Position numbers and translations under genes: made by a program
Notes under the pieces: model-generated
Database searches by the model: none
The model's input: the letters and a program-made list of their open reading frames with translations, nothing else
Told to the model about the DNA's origin: nothing
In this document: in pieces, positions 1 through 5,476 of the stretch
Position numbering within the stretch: position 1 is the stretch's first letter
How the letters are laid out: every line of letters begins with the position of its first letter
NCBI RefSeq assembly: GCF_007678255.1
Contig: NZ_VEED01000013.1
Coordinates: 137,747-149,226 of the forward strand
Reading direction: 5' to 3'
Length of the DNA: 11,480 nucleotides
DNA from: Bacillus sp. X1(2014)
Lineage (GTDB): Bacteria; Bacillota; Bacilli; Bacillales_B; DSM-18226

Positions 1-256
1 GGGCGGTTTCCCAGGTATGGGCATGGGCGGTTTCCCAGGTATGGGCATGGGCGGTTTCCCAGGTATGGGCATGGGCGGTTTCCCAGGTATGGGCATGGGC
101 GGTACCCCAGGTATGGGCATGGGTGGTTTCCCAGGCATGGGCATGGGCGGTACCCCAGGCATGGGCATGGGCGGTACCCCAGGCATGAGCATGGGTGGTT
201 TCCCAGGCATGAGCATGGGTGGTTCCCCAGGCATGGGTATGGGCGGTTCTCCCGGC
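1..256 (+). repeat. 24-bp tandem repeat array inside a coding region
   Basis: A 24-base unit (ATGGGCATGGGCGGT followed by TTCCCAGGT or a variant) is repeated ten times from 17 to 256, with a partial unit at 1-16 and a degenerate end to 277. The first three units are identical. Later units diverge mainly at the F/T/S codon (TTC, ACC, TCC, TCT) and at synonymous positions, so homogenisation is strongest at the 5' side of what is visible. The array probably continues upstream of the window. Copy number is expected to vary between strains. Confidence 0.93.
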
Positions 257-280
257 ATGGGTATGATGGGTGGTTTTTAG
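2..280 (+). CDS. Gly/Met-rich tandem-repeat protein, C-terminal part (5' end outside window)
   Basis: The reading frame is open from the left edge of the window to a TAG stop at 278-280, so the true start lies upstream. The visible 92 residues are almost only Gly, Met, Phe, Pro, Thr and Ser. They form ten consecutive 8-residue units of the type MGMGG(F/T/S)PG, preceded by a half unit and ending in MGMMGGF. Later units carry Ser for Gly (MSMGG). There is no Lys, Arg, Asp or Glu in this part and no membrane segment. Low-complexity Gly-rich tails of this kind occur in spore coat proteins of Bacillaceae and, in shorter form, in chaperone tails (GroEL GGM repeats, DnaJ G/F region). I cannot say which applies because the N-terminal domain is missing. 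A spore-surface role is a guess supported only by the neighbouring DUF2935 gene. The reading frame itself is secure, since the unit is a multiple of three and substitutions keep the frame open. Confidence 0.8.
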   Translation, partial: GGFPGMGMGGFPGMGMGGFPGMGMGGFPGMGMGGTPGMGMGGFPGMGMGGTPGMGMGGTPGMSMGGFPGMSMGGSPGMGMGGSPGMGMMGGF

Positions 281-384
281 AACGGATTTACCCAAGTATT
301 CTATTACATCGATCTATAATACTTTAGTAATATTAAAATATTGATATCAATAAGAGGTTATCACTTAACCCTAGATATACCTCC

Positions 385-430
385 GAAGAGGCGTTTGCAA
401 GTATTTCAGACGCTTCTTTTCATTTTCTTT
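385..430 (+). terminator. Rho-independent terminator after the repeat-protein gene
   Basis: The arms GAAGAGGCGT (385-394) and ACGCTTCTTT (410-419) form a 10-bp stem with two G-U pairs and a 15-base loop. They are followed by a T-rich run interrupted by C and A (417-430). It lies 105 bases after the TAG stop, on the same strand. Confidence 0.65.
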
Positions 431-622
431 TTGTAACTTGTAAGAACCACCATATCTATGACCATATAATCATCCCGTATTCTTGAACACACCCTATTAA
501 GGATGAAAAACGTATAAAATTAGAAGAAATGCTCTTAGAGAAAAAAGAACTCTGATGGTGTAAAATAATCCCCAGTGCTTATGAGCTATTAATTTTCCAT
601 TATGAAAATATTCTTTCATAGA

Positions 623-650
623 CCTCTATCCCATATATATGGGATAGAGG
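623..650. promoter_or_regulatory. 28-bp perfect palindrome before the DUF2935 start
   Basis: The half-site CCTCTATCCCATAT is followed at once by its exact reverse complement, giving a 28-bp palindrome with no mismatch. It ends 11 bases before the ATG at 662, and its last bases (GAGG, 647-650) are part of the purine-rich SD run 647-658. As DNA it would suit a dimeric repressor. As RNA it could fold into a hairpin that competes with ribosome binding. No T-run follows, so it is not a terminator. Which role applies cannot be told from the sequence. Confidence 0.7.
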
Positions 651-661
651 GGGGAGAGCAT

Positions 662-1489
662 ATGCAAAGAAATGTGATTTCTTTATGGGACGAACAATTA
701 TTTTGGTTAGAAGTTTTACAAGATCATGCGTATTTTGTGAGAGACAATCTTTCTGTTAGCGAAACTGAATTTGTTAACACTGCGCAACAGTATATTAATT
801 TATTTGGGGATTTGATTGCATCATTAAACAACATTCCACGTTTGGTTAATTATACAGATGAAGCCATGATTTATTTTTCCCAGAGGGCATGGCCAGTCGC
901 AAAAGGATATTTCGAATTTGAAGGGAAACTACAGGCGCTTAGAATCGATAATAAGGTGAATTTAAATTTATCACCAACCTACCTGAACGGAACGTTAGCT
1001 GAAAATCAAGAATATCTGCGATTTCTAAGTTTCTTGGTCTATGGAAAAGAGCCTTTACCGCTTCGATTAGAAGATCTGATGGATTTATGGCTTGAGGATC
1101 AACTGGGGCATGCTGTTCTTTTTAAGAATATCATTGATCCTATTGAAATCATGGCCAGTACTCAAGCAGATATGTATATCAACAGATTTCAAGCATTTAT
1201 GGTTCAAAATCACCACTTAAGGGGTTATTTGCGGTTCAAAGAGCCAGGGTTCGCCCGTCAAACTGAATTTGCTAATGAAGTGGGAAAAACAACTCTAGAA
1301 ATGAGCCAATTTGTTTATAATATGGTGATTAAATATAAGGAAAATAAATTACTTAATAAAACTACCTTACGATTTTTAGAGCATCATTTTCCAGAAACCT
1401 GTTATTTTATAAAGAAGCTAAGCTTCTACGCTCCTAACTTACAGGAAGCAGCAAGTAAATGTTCTTTAAAAAGACCATCCTATTACTAA
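662..1489 (+). CDS. DUF2935 family protein, ferritin-like helical bundle
   Basis: A 275-residue, mainly helical soluble protein that I recognise as the DUF2935 family, common in spore-forming Bacillota and structurally a four-helix, ferritin-like bundle in a solved Bacillus member. Two related halves are visible. WLEVLQDHAYFVRDNL (residues 15-30) matches WLEDQLGHAVLFKNII (143-158), including the Glu and His five residues apart (E17/H22 and E145/H150), with further acidic residues at E85 and E87. Such Glu/His sets often bind metal in this fold, but metal binding is inference. There is no signal peptide or membrane helix. The frame is open back to an ATG at 602, but that start has no SD and would run through the palindrome. 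The ATG at 662 follows GAGGGGGGAGAG with good spacing, so I chose it. The gene stands alone between its palindrome and a terminator. The molecular function is unknown, and a spore-coat role is sometimes annotated for relatives. Confidence 0.88.
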   Translation: MQRNVISLWDEQLFWLEVLQDHAYFVRDNLSVSETEFVNTAQQYINLFGDLIASLNNIPRLVNYTDEAMIYFSQRAWPVAKGYFEFEGKLQALRIDNKVNLNLSPTYLNGTLAENQEYLRFLSFLVYGKEPLPLRLEDLMDLWLEDQLGHAVLFKNIIDPIEIMASTQADMYINRFQAFMVQNHHLRGYLRFKEPGFARQTEFANEVGKTTLEMSQFVYNMVIKYKENKLLNKTTLRFLEHHFPETCYFIKKLSFYAPNLQEAASKCSLKRPSYY

Positions 1490-1490
1490 A

Positions 1491-1516
1491 AAAGGGGCCA
1501 TCATGACGGCCCCTTT
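1491..1516. terminator. Bidirectional terminator between convergent genes
   Basis: The arms AAAGGGGCC (1491-1499) and GGCCCCTTT (1508-1516) pair perfectly over 9 bp with an 8-base loop. T-rich DNA follows on the plus strand and A-rich DNA precedes (T-rich on the minus strand). It sits between the stops of the DUF2935 gene and the minus-strand transporter gene, and can serve both. Confidence 0.9.
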
Positions 1517-1517
1517 G

Positions 1518-2435
1518 CTATTCTTGTAACATCGATTTACTTTCCAATGAAGTTGACTTCATTTGAGTGTTAGGCCATTTTACGTTCGCTGCAACAATAC
1601 CGCCTAAAATGAGGACAACTCCAAGCCATTGTGACAAGTTAACGTTCTCGGCTAGAACCATAGCGGACAAGATTACAGCAATCGGTAGCTCAGAGGCTGT
1701 TAAGATGGTTCCAAGGCTTGGTCCGATATGCTTCATTCCTATAGAAAATAAAAGCGGTGGCAAGGCGACGCCAAGTAATCCTAAGAACAATCCATAAGGA
1801 GCTACTCCAATCATTACGGGTAAATGAAGTAAATTTGTTGGCTGAAAAACTAATAAAACTGTGATTAACCCGCCAGTGGACATGAGTGCACTTTTCTGTA
1901 CTGGTGGTGTATCCTCTCCCACAGAACTGCTGAGAAAGATAAAAGCGGTATATGAAATTGCAGAAAGCAGTCCCCACACTGTTCCTTTCAAGGATAGTTC
2001 TACGCCGCCATTGGTAATAATACCAGCAGCAAGAATGGAGCCAATGATTAGAATCCCAATCGAAGCCATTTTCCCCTTACTAGGTATCTTTTTATAAACG
2101 ATCCATTCAATAAACGTACCAATCCATACAAATTGAAATAAAAAGATGATCGCAAGTGAAGCATCAAGGGTTTGCAGGGACTGATAATAAAACACGCCCG
2201 TTAACCCAACAGGAATTCCTGCTAAAAGTAATTTACCTATGTTCGGCAGCGTAAGTTTTTTCTTTTTCGAAAAAAGAGCGACGATCCAGATGAGCAACGT
2301 CCCAAGAATGAACTGGCTTCCTGTAACTTCTTTTACAGTAAACCCAGCTGAGTATGCAAGCTTAACAAAGGTCGATAATACACCGTAACAGCATCCTCCT
2401 AAAAAAACAATCAATGCATAGTGCCAAGTTTTCAT
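1518..2435 (-). CDS. EamA-family drug/metabolite transporter
   Basis: A 305-residue integral membrane protein of the drug/metabolite transporter superfamily (two EamA repeats, usually ten helices, about 300 residues). Hydrophobic segments run through nearly the whole chain, starting with WHYALIVFLGGCCYGVLSTF near the N-terminus. The second half carries the typical PLLFSIGMKHIGPSLGTILT and ELPIAVILSAMVLAENV stretches around residues 225-270, followed by the closing LGVVLILGGIVAANV helix and a short hydrophilic tail. The substrate cannot be read from sequence; relatives export or import amino acids, nucleosides or drugs. The frame is open to an ATG at 2621, but that extension would translate the leader hairpin. 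The ATG at 2435 follows AAAAAGGGGT and begins at the expected first helix. A promoter (2593-2621) and a terminator-like hairpin (2489-2526) precede it, so expression may be controlled by attenuation. It shares its 3' terminator with the DUF2935 gene. Confidence 0.9.
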   Translation of the reverse strand: MKTWHYALIVFLGGCCYGVLSTFVKLAYSAGFTVKEVTGSQFILGTLLIWIVALFSKKKKLTLPNIGKLLLAGIPVGLTGVFYYQSLQTLDASLAIIFLFQFVWIGTFIEWIVYKKIPSKGKMASIGILIIGSILAAGIITNGGVELSLKGTVWGLLSAISYTAFIFLSSSVGEDTPPVQKSALMSTGGLITVLLVFQPTNLLHLPVMIGVAPYGLFLGLLGVALPPLLFSIGMKHIGPSLGTILTASELPIAVILSAMVLAENVNLSQWLGVVLILGGIVAANVKWPNTQMKSTSLESKSMLQE

Positions 2436-2488
2436 ATTTTCTACCCCTTTTTCGATTATTTGATCTCTTGGTCCAGTTTCCAAACAAC

Positions 2489-2526
2489 AAAAAAGCCACA
2501 CAGCTCTCACGTGAGAACTGTGTGGC
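2489..2526 (-). terminator. Strong terminator or attenuator hairpin in the EamA transporter leader
   Basis: Read on the minus strand, GCCACACAG and CTGTGTGGC flank the palindromic centre TCTCACGTGAGA, giving a nearly perfect 32-base self-complementary element (2495-2526). Six T (2494-2489) and then TTG and TTTG follow, the full signature of an intrinsic terminator. It lies about 54 bases before the transporter ATG at 2435 and downstream of a good promoter (2593-2621). It is therefore either an attenuator for the transporter or the distant terminator of the monooxygenase/cyclohydrolase operon that ends at 2644. Confidence 0.85.
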
Positions 2527-2531
2527 GAAAA

Positions 2532-2545
2532 TAGAGATATCTCTA
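2532..2545. promoter_or_regulatory. 14-bp palindrome in the EamA transporter leader
   Basis: TAGAGATATCTCTA is a perfect palindrome just upstream, in the minus-strand reading, of the terminator-like hairpin. On RNA it could form a small hairpin before the larger one. On DNA it could be an operator about 40-50 bases downstream of the predicted start of transcription. Confidence 0.4.
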
Positions 2546-2592
2546 GAAAAGTCCACAAAAAAATGAATTTTGTTATTTGATTTGACTTTGTT

Positions 2593-2621
2593 ACTTTAAA
2601 GCAATTGTCATGAAATGTCAA
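2593..2621 (-). promoter_or_regulatory. Predicted sigma-A promoter for the EamA transporter gene
   Basis: On the minus strand a consensus -35 TTGACA (2621-2616) is followed after 17 bases by TAAAGT (2598-2593, four of six to TATAAT). Transcription would start near 2586, leaving a leader of about 150 bases that contains the terminator-like hairpin. Confidence 0.65.
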
Positions 2622-2643
2622 TAACTTTGAGTATTTTTTTCTC

Positions 2644-3375
2644 CTACGCCATATGGCCAGATTTTTTTACTTTTGTTTGTAAGTATTTTTCATTGTACTC
2701 GGAGATGTCCCCCCAAAGAGGAGTTCGTCCGGAGACAGGTGCACCTGCTGCTTTTAAGGCTTTAAGCTTTTTCGGATTGTTCGTGATGAGGGTGACAGGT
2801 TTGGTTCGTAGTGCTTTAAGCACTTCAATGGCATCCTCGTAATTCCGTGAATCATCTGGAAAACCAAGTCCTTCATTTGCCTCGACTGTATCATAGCCAT
2901 TTTCTTGCAGAATATAGGCCATTGCCTTGCTAAATAAGCCTATTCCTCGGCCTTCATGATTGGCTAGATAAAATAACGCTCCTGTTCCATGTTCGGCAAT
3001 CATCTTCATCGATTGTTTCAGTTGAAAGCCGCAATCACAGCGCTTGCTTCCAAAAATATCTCCAGTATGACAAATCGAATGCATTCTGATTAATGCATCC
3101 TCTCCATATTCAAAATCCCCATAAACGAGGACACTGGACTGTTGGTATTCAGCTAAATTCGCTGAACTTAATTGATCAATGACTTGCTGGAAATCTTCTG
3201 TTACATTTTCACTCTTCAGCCAGCTGTACCACTTAAATTCAACCGTTTCCCCGTATAAATTGACCGGAAGCTTGATCGGTCCCACTAGGTAAATTGCTTC
3301 ATCACCTTTTTTAACTAATTTTATTTTATCCTCTAAAAAAGAGAGAGTATCTGCTTTTAATTGAATTTGTTCCAC
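2644..3375 (-). CDS. Stand-alone GTP cyclohydrolase II (RibA-like)
   Basis: A cytosolic Zn enzyme family that opens GTP to 2,5-diamino-6-ribosylamino-pyrimidinone phosphate, formate and pyrophosphate, the first step of riboflavin synthesis. Numbered from the GTG start, the signature RMHSICHTGDIFGSKRCDCG spans residues 97-116 with the three Zn-ligand cysteines (C102, C113, C115). HEGRGIGL (140-147), GYDTVEAN (160-167, including the active-site Tyr), LGFPDDSR (170-177, with the catalytic Asp and Arg) and TNNPKK (198-203) follow. All expected catalytic residues are present. The loop before EGRG reads LANH instead of the usual HRQ or LRQ and is one residue longer. The protein lacks the DHBP synthase domain found in the fused RibBA of most Bacillus riboflavin operons, so it is probably a paralog. 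The frame opens at a TTG (3390), but the GTG at 3375 has GGGGGAA at the right distance, so I chose it (243 residues). It lies 53 bases after the monooxygenase stop and is probably co-transcribed. Confidence 0.88.
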   Translation of the reverse strand: MEQIQLKADTLSFLEDKIKLVKKGDEAIYLVGPIKLPVNLYGETVEFKWYSWLKSENVTEDFQQVIDQLSSANLAEYQQSSVLVYGDFEYGEDALIRMHSICHTGDIFGSKRCDCGFQLKQSMKMIAEHGTGALFYLANHEGRGIGLFSKAMAYILQENGYDTVEANEGLGFPDDSRNYEDAIEVLKALRTKPVTLITNNPKKLKALKAAGAPVSGRTPLWGDISEYNEKYLQTKVKKSGHMA

Positions 3376-3428
3376 TATGAATTCCCCCAATCCATATTTT
3401 CATAGATTTATTCCGACTCCAATTTCTG

Positions 3429-4529
3429 CTAAGAAAGGACAGGCACGGCAAAATTATCCCGATAGGTTTTCTCTTTCTCCCGTTGCTGCTGTTGCAGCTT
3501 TTCTATATGATCCCGTCGTTCATATTCGAATCTTTTTAATTGTGCCCCACTATGGTTCTGTTTGTCGAGTGCTTCGCTCAGCACATCGGCTAATACATCT
3601 GCATCTAATAGGGAACAATTGATCCCAAATGCACCAGTTGGGCTCATCGTATGGGCGGCATCGCCCATGATCACCAATCCGTCCTTTACCCATGTTGGAG
3701 AATAGGAACTTTGCACTTTTAATAAAATAAAATCGTCCCATGACTTGATCTGTGTACGGATGGTTTCGGTTAACTCTGGAAATGCCTCTATCACTTGTTT
3801 GATAAAAGGTTCACATGATTGCTTTTTTAATGATGGATAAGAATCCTCTTCAATGTTCCAGCCTATTTGGATGAAACCGCCTGCCTGAGTGAACAAAGCC
3901 AGTTGATTTCCATTCACCAAAGCGTTTTTAATAGTTGGCTCCCAATTGGCTGGGCTTTTAATTTTCGCCCATAACAAATCATATCCATGCGTTTTCTTTG
4001 TAAATGGCATCTCAGCCAGTTTCCTTATTGTTGAGAACCTTCCGTCAGCCCCAACAACAATCTTGCTGTTTATCGTTACTTCTTGCCCGCCATTTATTGC
4101 TTTTAAACCAGTTACACTCCCCATATCATTAAACATTAACTCCGTCACCTTTGTCCCCATCATCAGTTTGAAATTCTGATAAGGTTCAGATGCCTGAATT
4201 AACGCGCTTAACAAATTCTTTTGCGGGACATGGATGCCGACATGGTGCTCTCCAGCACCAGGTGTAATGGTCTTTATTGCCTTTCCGTCCTGCCAATATT
4301 CCACTCGTTCCATTAATAACAATCCAGCAGCTTCTACTTGATCATAAAGACCATATTTTTTTAATACTCGTTCTCCGTCCTGATTGAGATGCTCACCACG
4401 GAATTCTTTGTCAATCCCTTTGTGGCGTTCGAGTACGATCGTTGAAATTCCTTTTTTCGCAAGCAAATATCCTAGTAAAGCGCCGCCGGGACCTGCACCT
4501 ACAATGCAAACATCTGCTTCAAGGTTCAT
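3429..4529 (-). CDS. FAD-dependent monooxygenase (PHBH fold, group A)
   Basis: A 366-residue flavoprotein that would use NAD(P)H and oxygen to hydroxylate a small, often aromatic, substrate. The N-terminal Rossmann motif GAGPGG (residues 11-16) with acidic E34 at the end of the second strand binds the ADP part of FAD. RGEHLNQDG (44-52) is the arginine segment after it. VVGADGRFSTIRK (158-170) is the DG motif, and GLVIMGDAAHTMSPTGAFG (284-302) is the GD motif that binds the FAD ribityl chain and closes the active site. The C-terminal 40 residues are charged and helical (DHIEKLQQQQREKEKTYRD). Length fits the family (about 360-400). No signal peptide or membrane helix is seen. The ATG at 4529 follows AAGGTGG. 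It is the first gene of an operon with the GTP cyclohydrolase II and is divergent from an HxlR regulator, an arrangement typical of inducible detoxification or catabolic enzymes. The substrate is unknown. Confidence 0.9.
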   Translation of the reverse strand: MNLEADVCIVGAGPGGALLGYLLAKKGISTIVLERHKGIDKEFRGEHLNQDGERVLKKYGLYDQVEAAGLLLMERVEYWQDGKAIKTITPGAGEHHVGIHVPQKNLLSALIQASEPYQNFKLMMGTKVTELMFNDMGSVTGLKAINGGQEVTINSKIVVGADGRFSTIRKLAEMPFTKKTHGYDLLWAKIKSPANWEPTIKNALVNGNQLALFTQAGGFIQIGWNIEEDSYPSLKKQSCEPFIKQVIEAFPELTETIRTQIKSWDDFILLKVQSSYSPTWVKDGLVIMGDAAHTMSPTGAFGINCSLLDADVLADVLSEALDKQNHSGAQLKRFEYERRDHIEKLQQQQREKEKTYRDNFAVPVLS

Positions 4530-4560
4530 GTTTGAAAACCACCTTAGTCTATATGATGTA

Positions 4561-4590
4561 TTGACGAACCATAATTGGTTAAAGTAAAAT
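4561..4590 (+). promoter_or_regulatory. Possible promoter for the HxlR regulator gene
   Basis: TTGACG (4561-4566) is followed after 18 bases by TAAAAT (4585-4590). Transcription would start near 4597 and pass through the inverted repeat at 4621-4637, which would allow autoregulation. Other weak hexamers nearby could also serve. Confidence 0.45.
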
Positions 4591-4604
4591 ATTAATAGTT
4601 AATA

Positions 4605-4633
4605 ATTATTCGTTAGTCAGTTACTTTATGTAA
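4605..4633 (-). promoter_or_regulatory. Possible promoter for the monooxygenase operon
   Basis: On the minus strand TTACAT (4633-4628) is followed after 17 bases by AATAAT (4610-4605). A second option is CTGACT (4620-4615) with TATTAA (4597-4592), also 17 apart. The -35 of the first option lies inside the inverted repeat 4621-4637, which suits repression by a bound regulator. Confidence 0.4.
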
Positions 4634-4637
4634 GTAA
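4621..4637. promoter_or_regulatory. Inverted repeat, candidate HxlR (YodB-like) operator
   Basis: TTACTT and AAGTAA flank the 5-base spacer TATGT, a perfect 6+6 inverted repeat in the 199-bp gap between the divergent monooxygenase and HxlR genes. As I recall them, YodB/CatR-type operators in Bacillus contain TTAC/GTAA half-sites of similar spacing. It overlaps the -35 of one predicted operon promoter. Confidence 0.55.
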
Positions 4638-4728
4638 TTATATTTTTAAAACTCGATTGTGTCAAATAAATTTATTTTGCAAGGTAATTATGTTGTTAAT
4701 TGCTTTAGGCAAAGAGGGGGAAGGTCAA

Positions 4729-5043
4729 TTGGATGAATCAGTCATTTGTCCTCGATTTGAAAAAGCGATGGGGATGTTAAGCCAGCGTTGGACAGGTTTA
4801 GTTATTTATCAATTGCTATCAGGTCCAAAACGCTTCTGCAGCTTGGAATCTTCTATGGGGATCAGCGGAAGAGTCCTTTCCGAGCGGCTCAAGGATTTAG
4901 AAGGTCAGGGGATTGTGAAACGAGTGGTGTTTCCGGAAACGCCCGTCCGAATTGAGTATTCTCTTACAGAAAAGGGACTTTCTTTAAAACCGATCATAGA
5001 AGAACTTGAAAAATGGTCACAAACCTGGCTGACAGTGGAATAG
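4729..5043 (+). CDS. HxlR-family (YodB/CatR-like) transcriptional regulator
   Basis: A 104-residue winged-helix dimeric repressor. ICPRFEKAMGMLSQRWTGL (residues 6-24), LLSGPKRF (29-36), the recognition region SGRVLSERLKDLEGQGIV (46-63) and the wing FPETPVRIEYSLTEKG (68-83) follow the B. subtilis YodB pattern closely. Cys7 falls where YodB has its quinone- and diamide-sensing Cys6, and a second cysteine is at position 37. The frame is open to an ATG at 4657, but that has no SD. The TTG at 4729 follows AGAGGGGGAAGG and gives exactly the family N-terminus, so I chose it. The divergent monooxygenase/cyclohydrolase operon is the likely target through the inverted repeat at 4621-4637. By analogy, thiol modification of Cys7 by electrophiles would relieve repression. 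That is inference, since many HxlR proteins sense other ligands. Confidence 0.88.
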   Translation: MDESVICPRFEKAMGMLSQRWTGLVIYQLLSGPKRFCSLESSMGISGRVLSERLKDLEGQGIVKRVVFPETPVRIEYSLTEKGLSLKPIIEELEKWSQTWLTVE

Positions 5044-5048
5044 CGATT

Positions 5049-5100
5049 ATTAGGCAACCTAGGCCCATTTGTATCCTGAGCCTAGGTTGCCTAATTTTTT
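5049..5100 (+). terminator. Rho-independent terminator of the HxlR gene
   Basis: ATTAGGCAACCTAGGC (5049-5064) pairs perfectly with GCCTAGGTTGCCTAAT (5080-5095) over 16 bp, with a 15-base loop and a T-run to 5100. It starts six bases after the TAG stop. Confidence 0.93.
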
Positions 5101-5105
5101 GCTGT

Positions 5106-5130
5106 AAAAAAAAGCAACCAAGTCCGGCTG
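5106..5130 (-). terminator. Weak terminator of the 50-residue small gene
   Basis: On the minus strand CAGCC and GGTTG form a 5-bp stem (one G-U pair) around GGACTT, followed shortly by eight T (5113-5106). It begins a few bases after the small gene's TAG stop (5135). Confidence 0.45.
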
Positions 5131-5134
5131 TCTT

Positions 5135-5287
5135 CTAGTCCTTTTGATTTGTTGTTTTTGATTGTAATTTTGTTGCCTCCATAGCCTCAGTAAATTCCTC
5201 TTTCATTGTGTCGAGATTTTCTTCGGTTTTAGTTTCCCAGATACTGTATTGAATTTTATTAGGTATGTCCTTTTCATCCTTATGCAT
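5135..5287 (-). CDS. Small hydrophilic protein, 50 residues, unrecognised
   Basis: A 50-residue, highly charged protein (MHKDEKDIPNKIQYSI at the start, then an amphipathic, Glu-rich helix through the middle and a Lys/Gln/Thr tail). There is no cysteine, signal peptide or membrane segment. The longer frame begins at 5320, but the ATG at 5287 has a near-perfect SD, GGAGGTG, nine bases upstream. That SD, the stop-proximal hairpin with eight T on its own strand, and the balanced composition support a real gene. I do not recognise a family. Small proteins of this size and charge are common among sporulation genes of Bacillaceae, but nothing specific shows that here. It is convergent with the HxlR gene. 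Confidence 0.6.
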   Translation of the reverse strand: MHKDEKDIPNKIQYSIWETKTEENLDTMKEEFTEAMEATKLQSKTTNQKD

Positions 5288-5476
5288 AAACACTAACACC
5301 TCCATTCCATATCGTCTCAATAAAAAGTGGAACTATACGGTAAGTAGCAAAAGAAAAATCGTGAATCATATCGCATAGCCTACAAAAAATTTAGCAAACT
5401 AAAATGGTGGACGCTGATTAAGCAGTTGGCTTCCTTTAAGAAAAGCGTAAGGAAAAACTACAAGGGCGGTGAAGGA

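Larger units (their letters stand above)
281..661. other. Intergenic stretch without a supportable gene
   Basis: About 380 bases separate the repeat-protein stop from the DUF2935 start. It holds a terminator (385-430) and a perfect palindrome (623-650), both listed separately. Between them I see only a short open stretch at 487-555, reading roughly HPIKDEKRIKLEEMLLEKKEL before TGA. It has no start codon or SD site and could be the tail of a decayed gene. No convincing sigma-A promoter stands out. Confidence 0.6.

Noticed and set aside
1..256. CRISPR-like or non-coding satellite array
   Set aside because: The 24-bp units are contiguous without spacers and keep one open frame with codon-type substitutions, so this is a coding repeat.
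602..661. N-terminal extension of the DUF2935 protein from the ATG at 602
   Set aside because: It has no SD and would translate the 28-bp palindrome; the ATG at 662 has a clear SD.
1567..2097. Plus-strand open frames opposite the first EamA gene
   Set aside because: They are antisense shadows of the transporter coding sequence, with no SD or recognisable domains.
2436..2621. N-terminal extension of the first EamA transporter
   Set aside because: It would translate the promoter and terminator hairpin and puts a non-family segment before the first helix; the ATG at 2435 has an SD.
2489..2621. T-box leader upstream of the EamA transporter
   Set aside because: No T-box core such as AGGGTGGNACCGCG, and the leader before the hairpin is too short.
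3376..3428. FMN riboswitch before the GTP cyclohydrolase II gene
   Set aside because: The gap after the monooxygenase is about 50 bases, far too short for an FMN riboswitch, and no conserved core is seen upstream of the operon either.
4657..4728. N-terminal extension of the HxlR regulator from the ATG at 4657
   Set aside because: No SD, and relatives begin just before the CPRFEKA segment; the TTG at 4729 fits both SD and family length.
5374..5382. Sigma-K-type -10 CATAGCCTA upstream of the SASP-like gene
   Set aside because: No -35 element at the expected distance, and about 90 bases from the start codon; too weak to list as a promoter.
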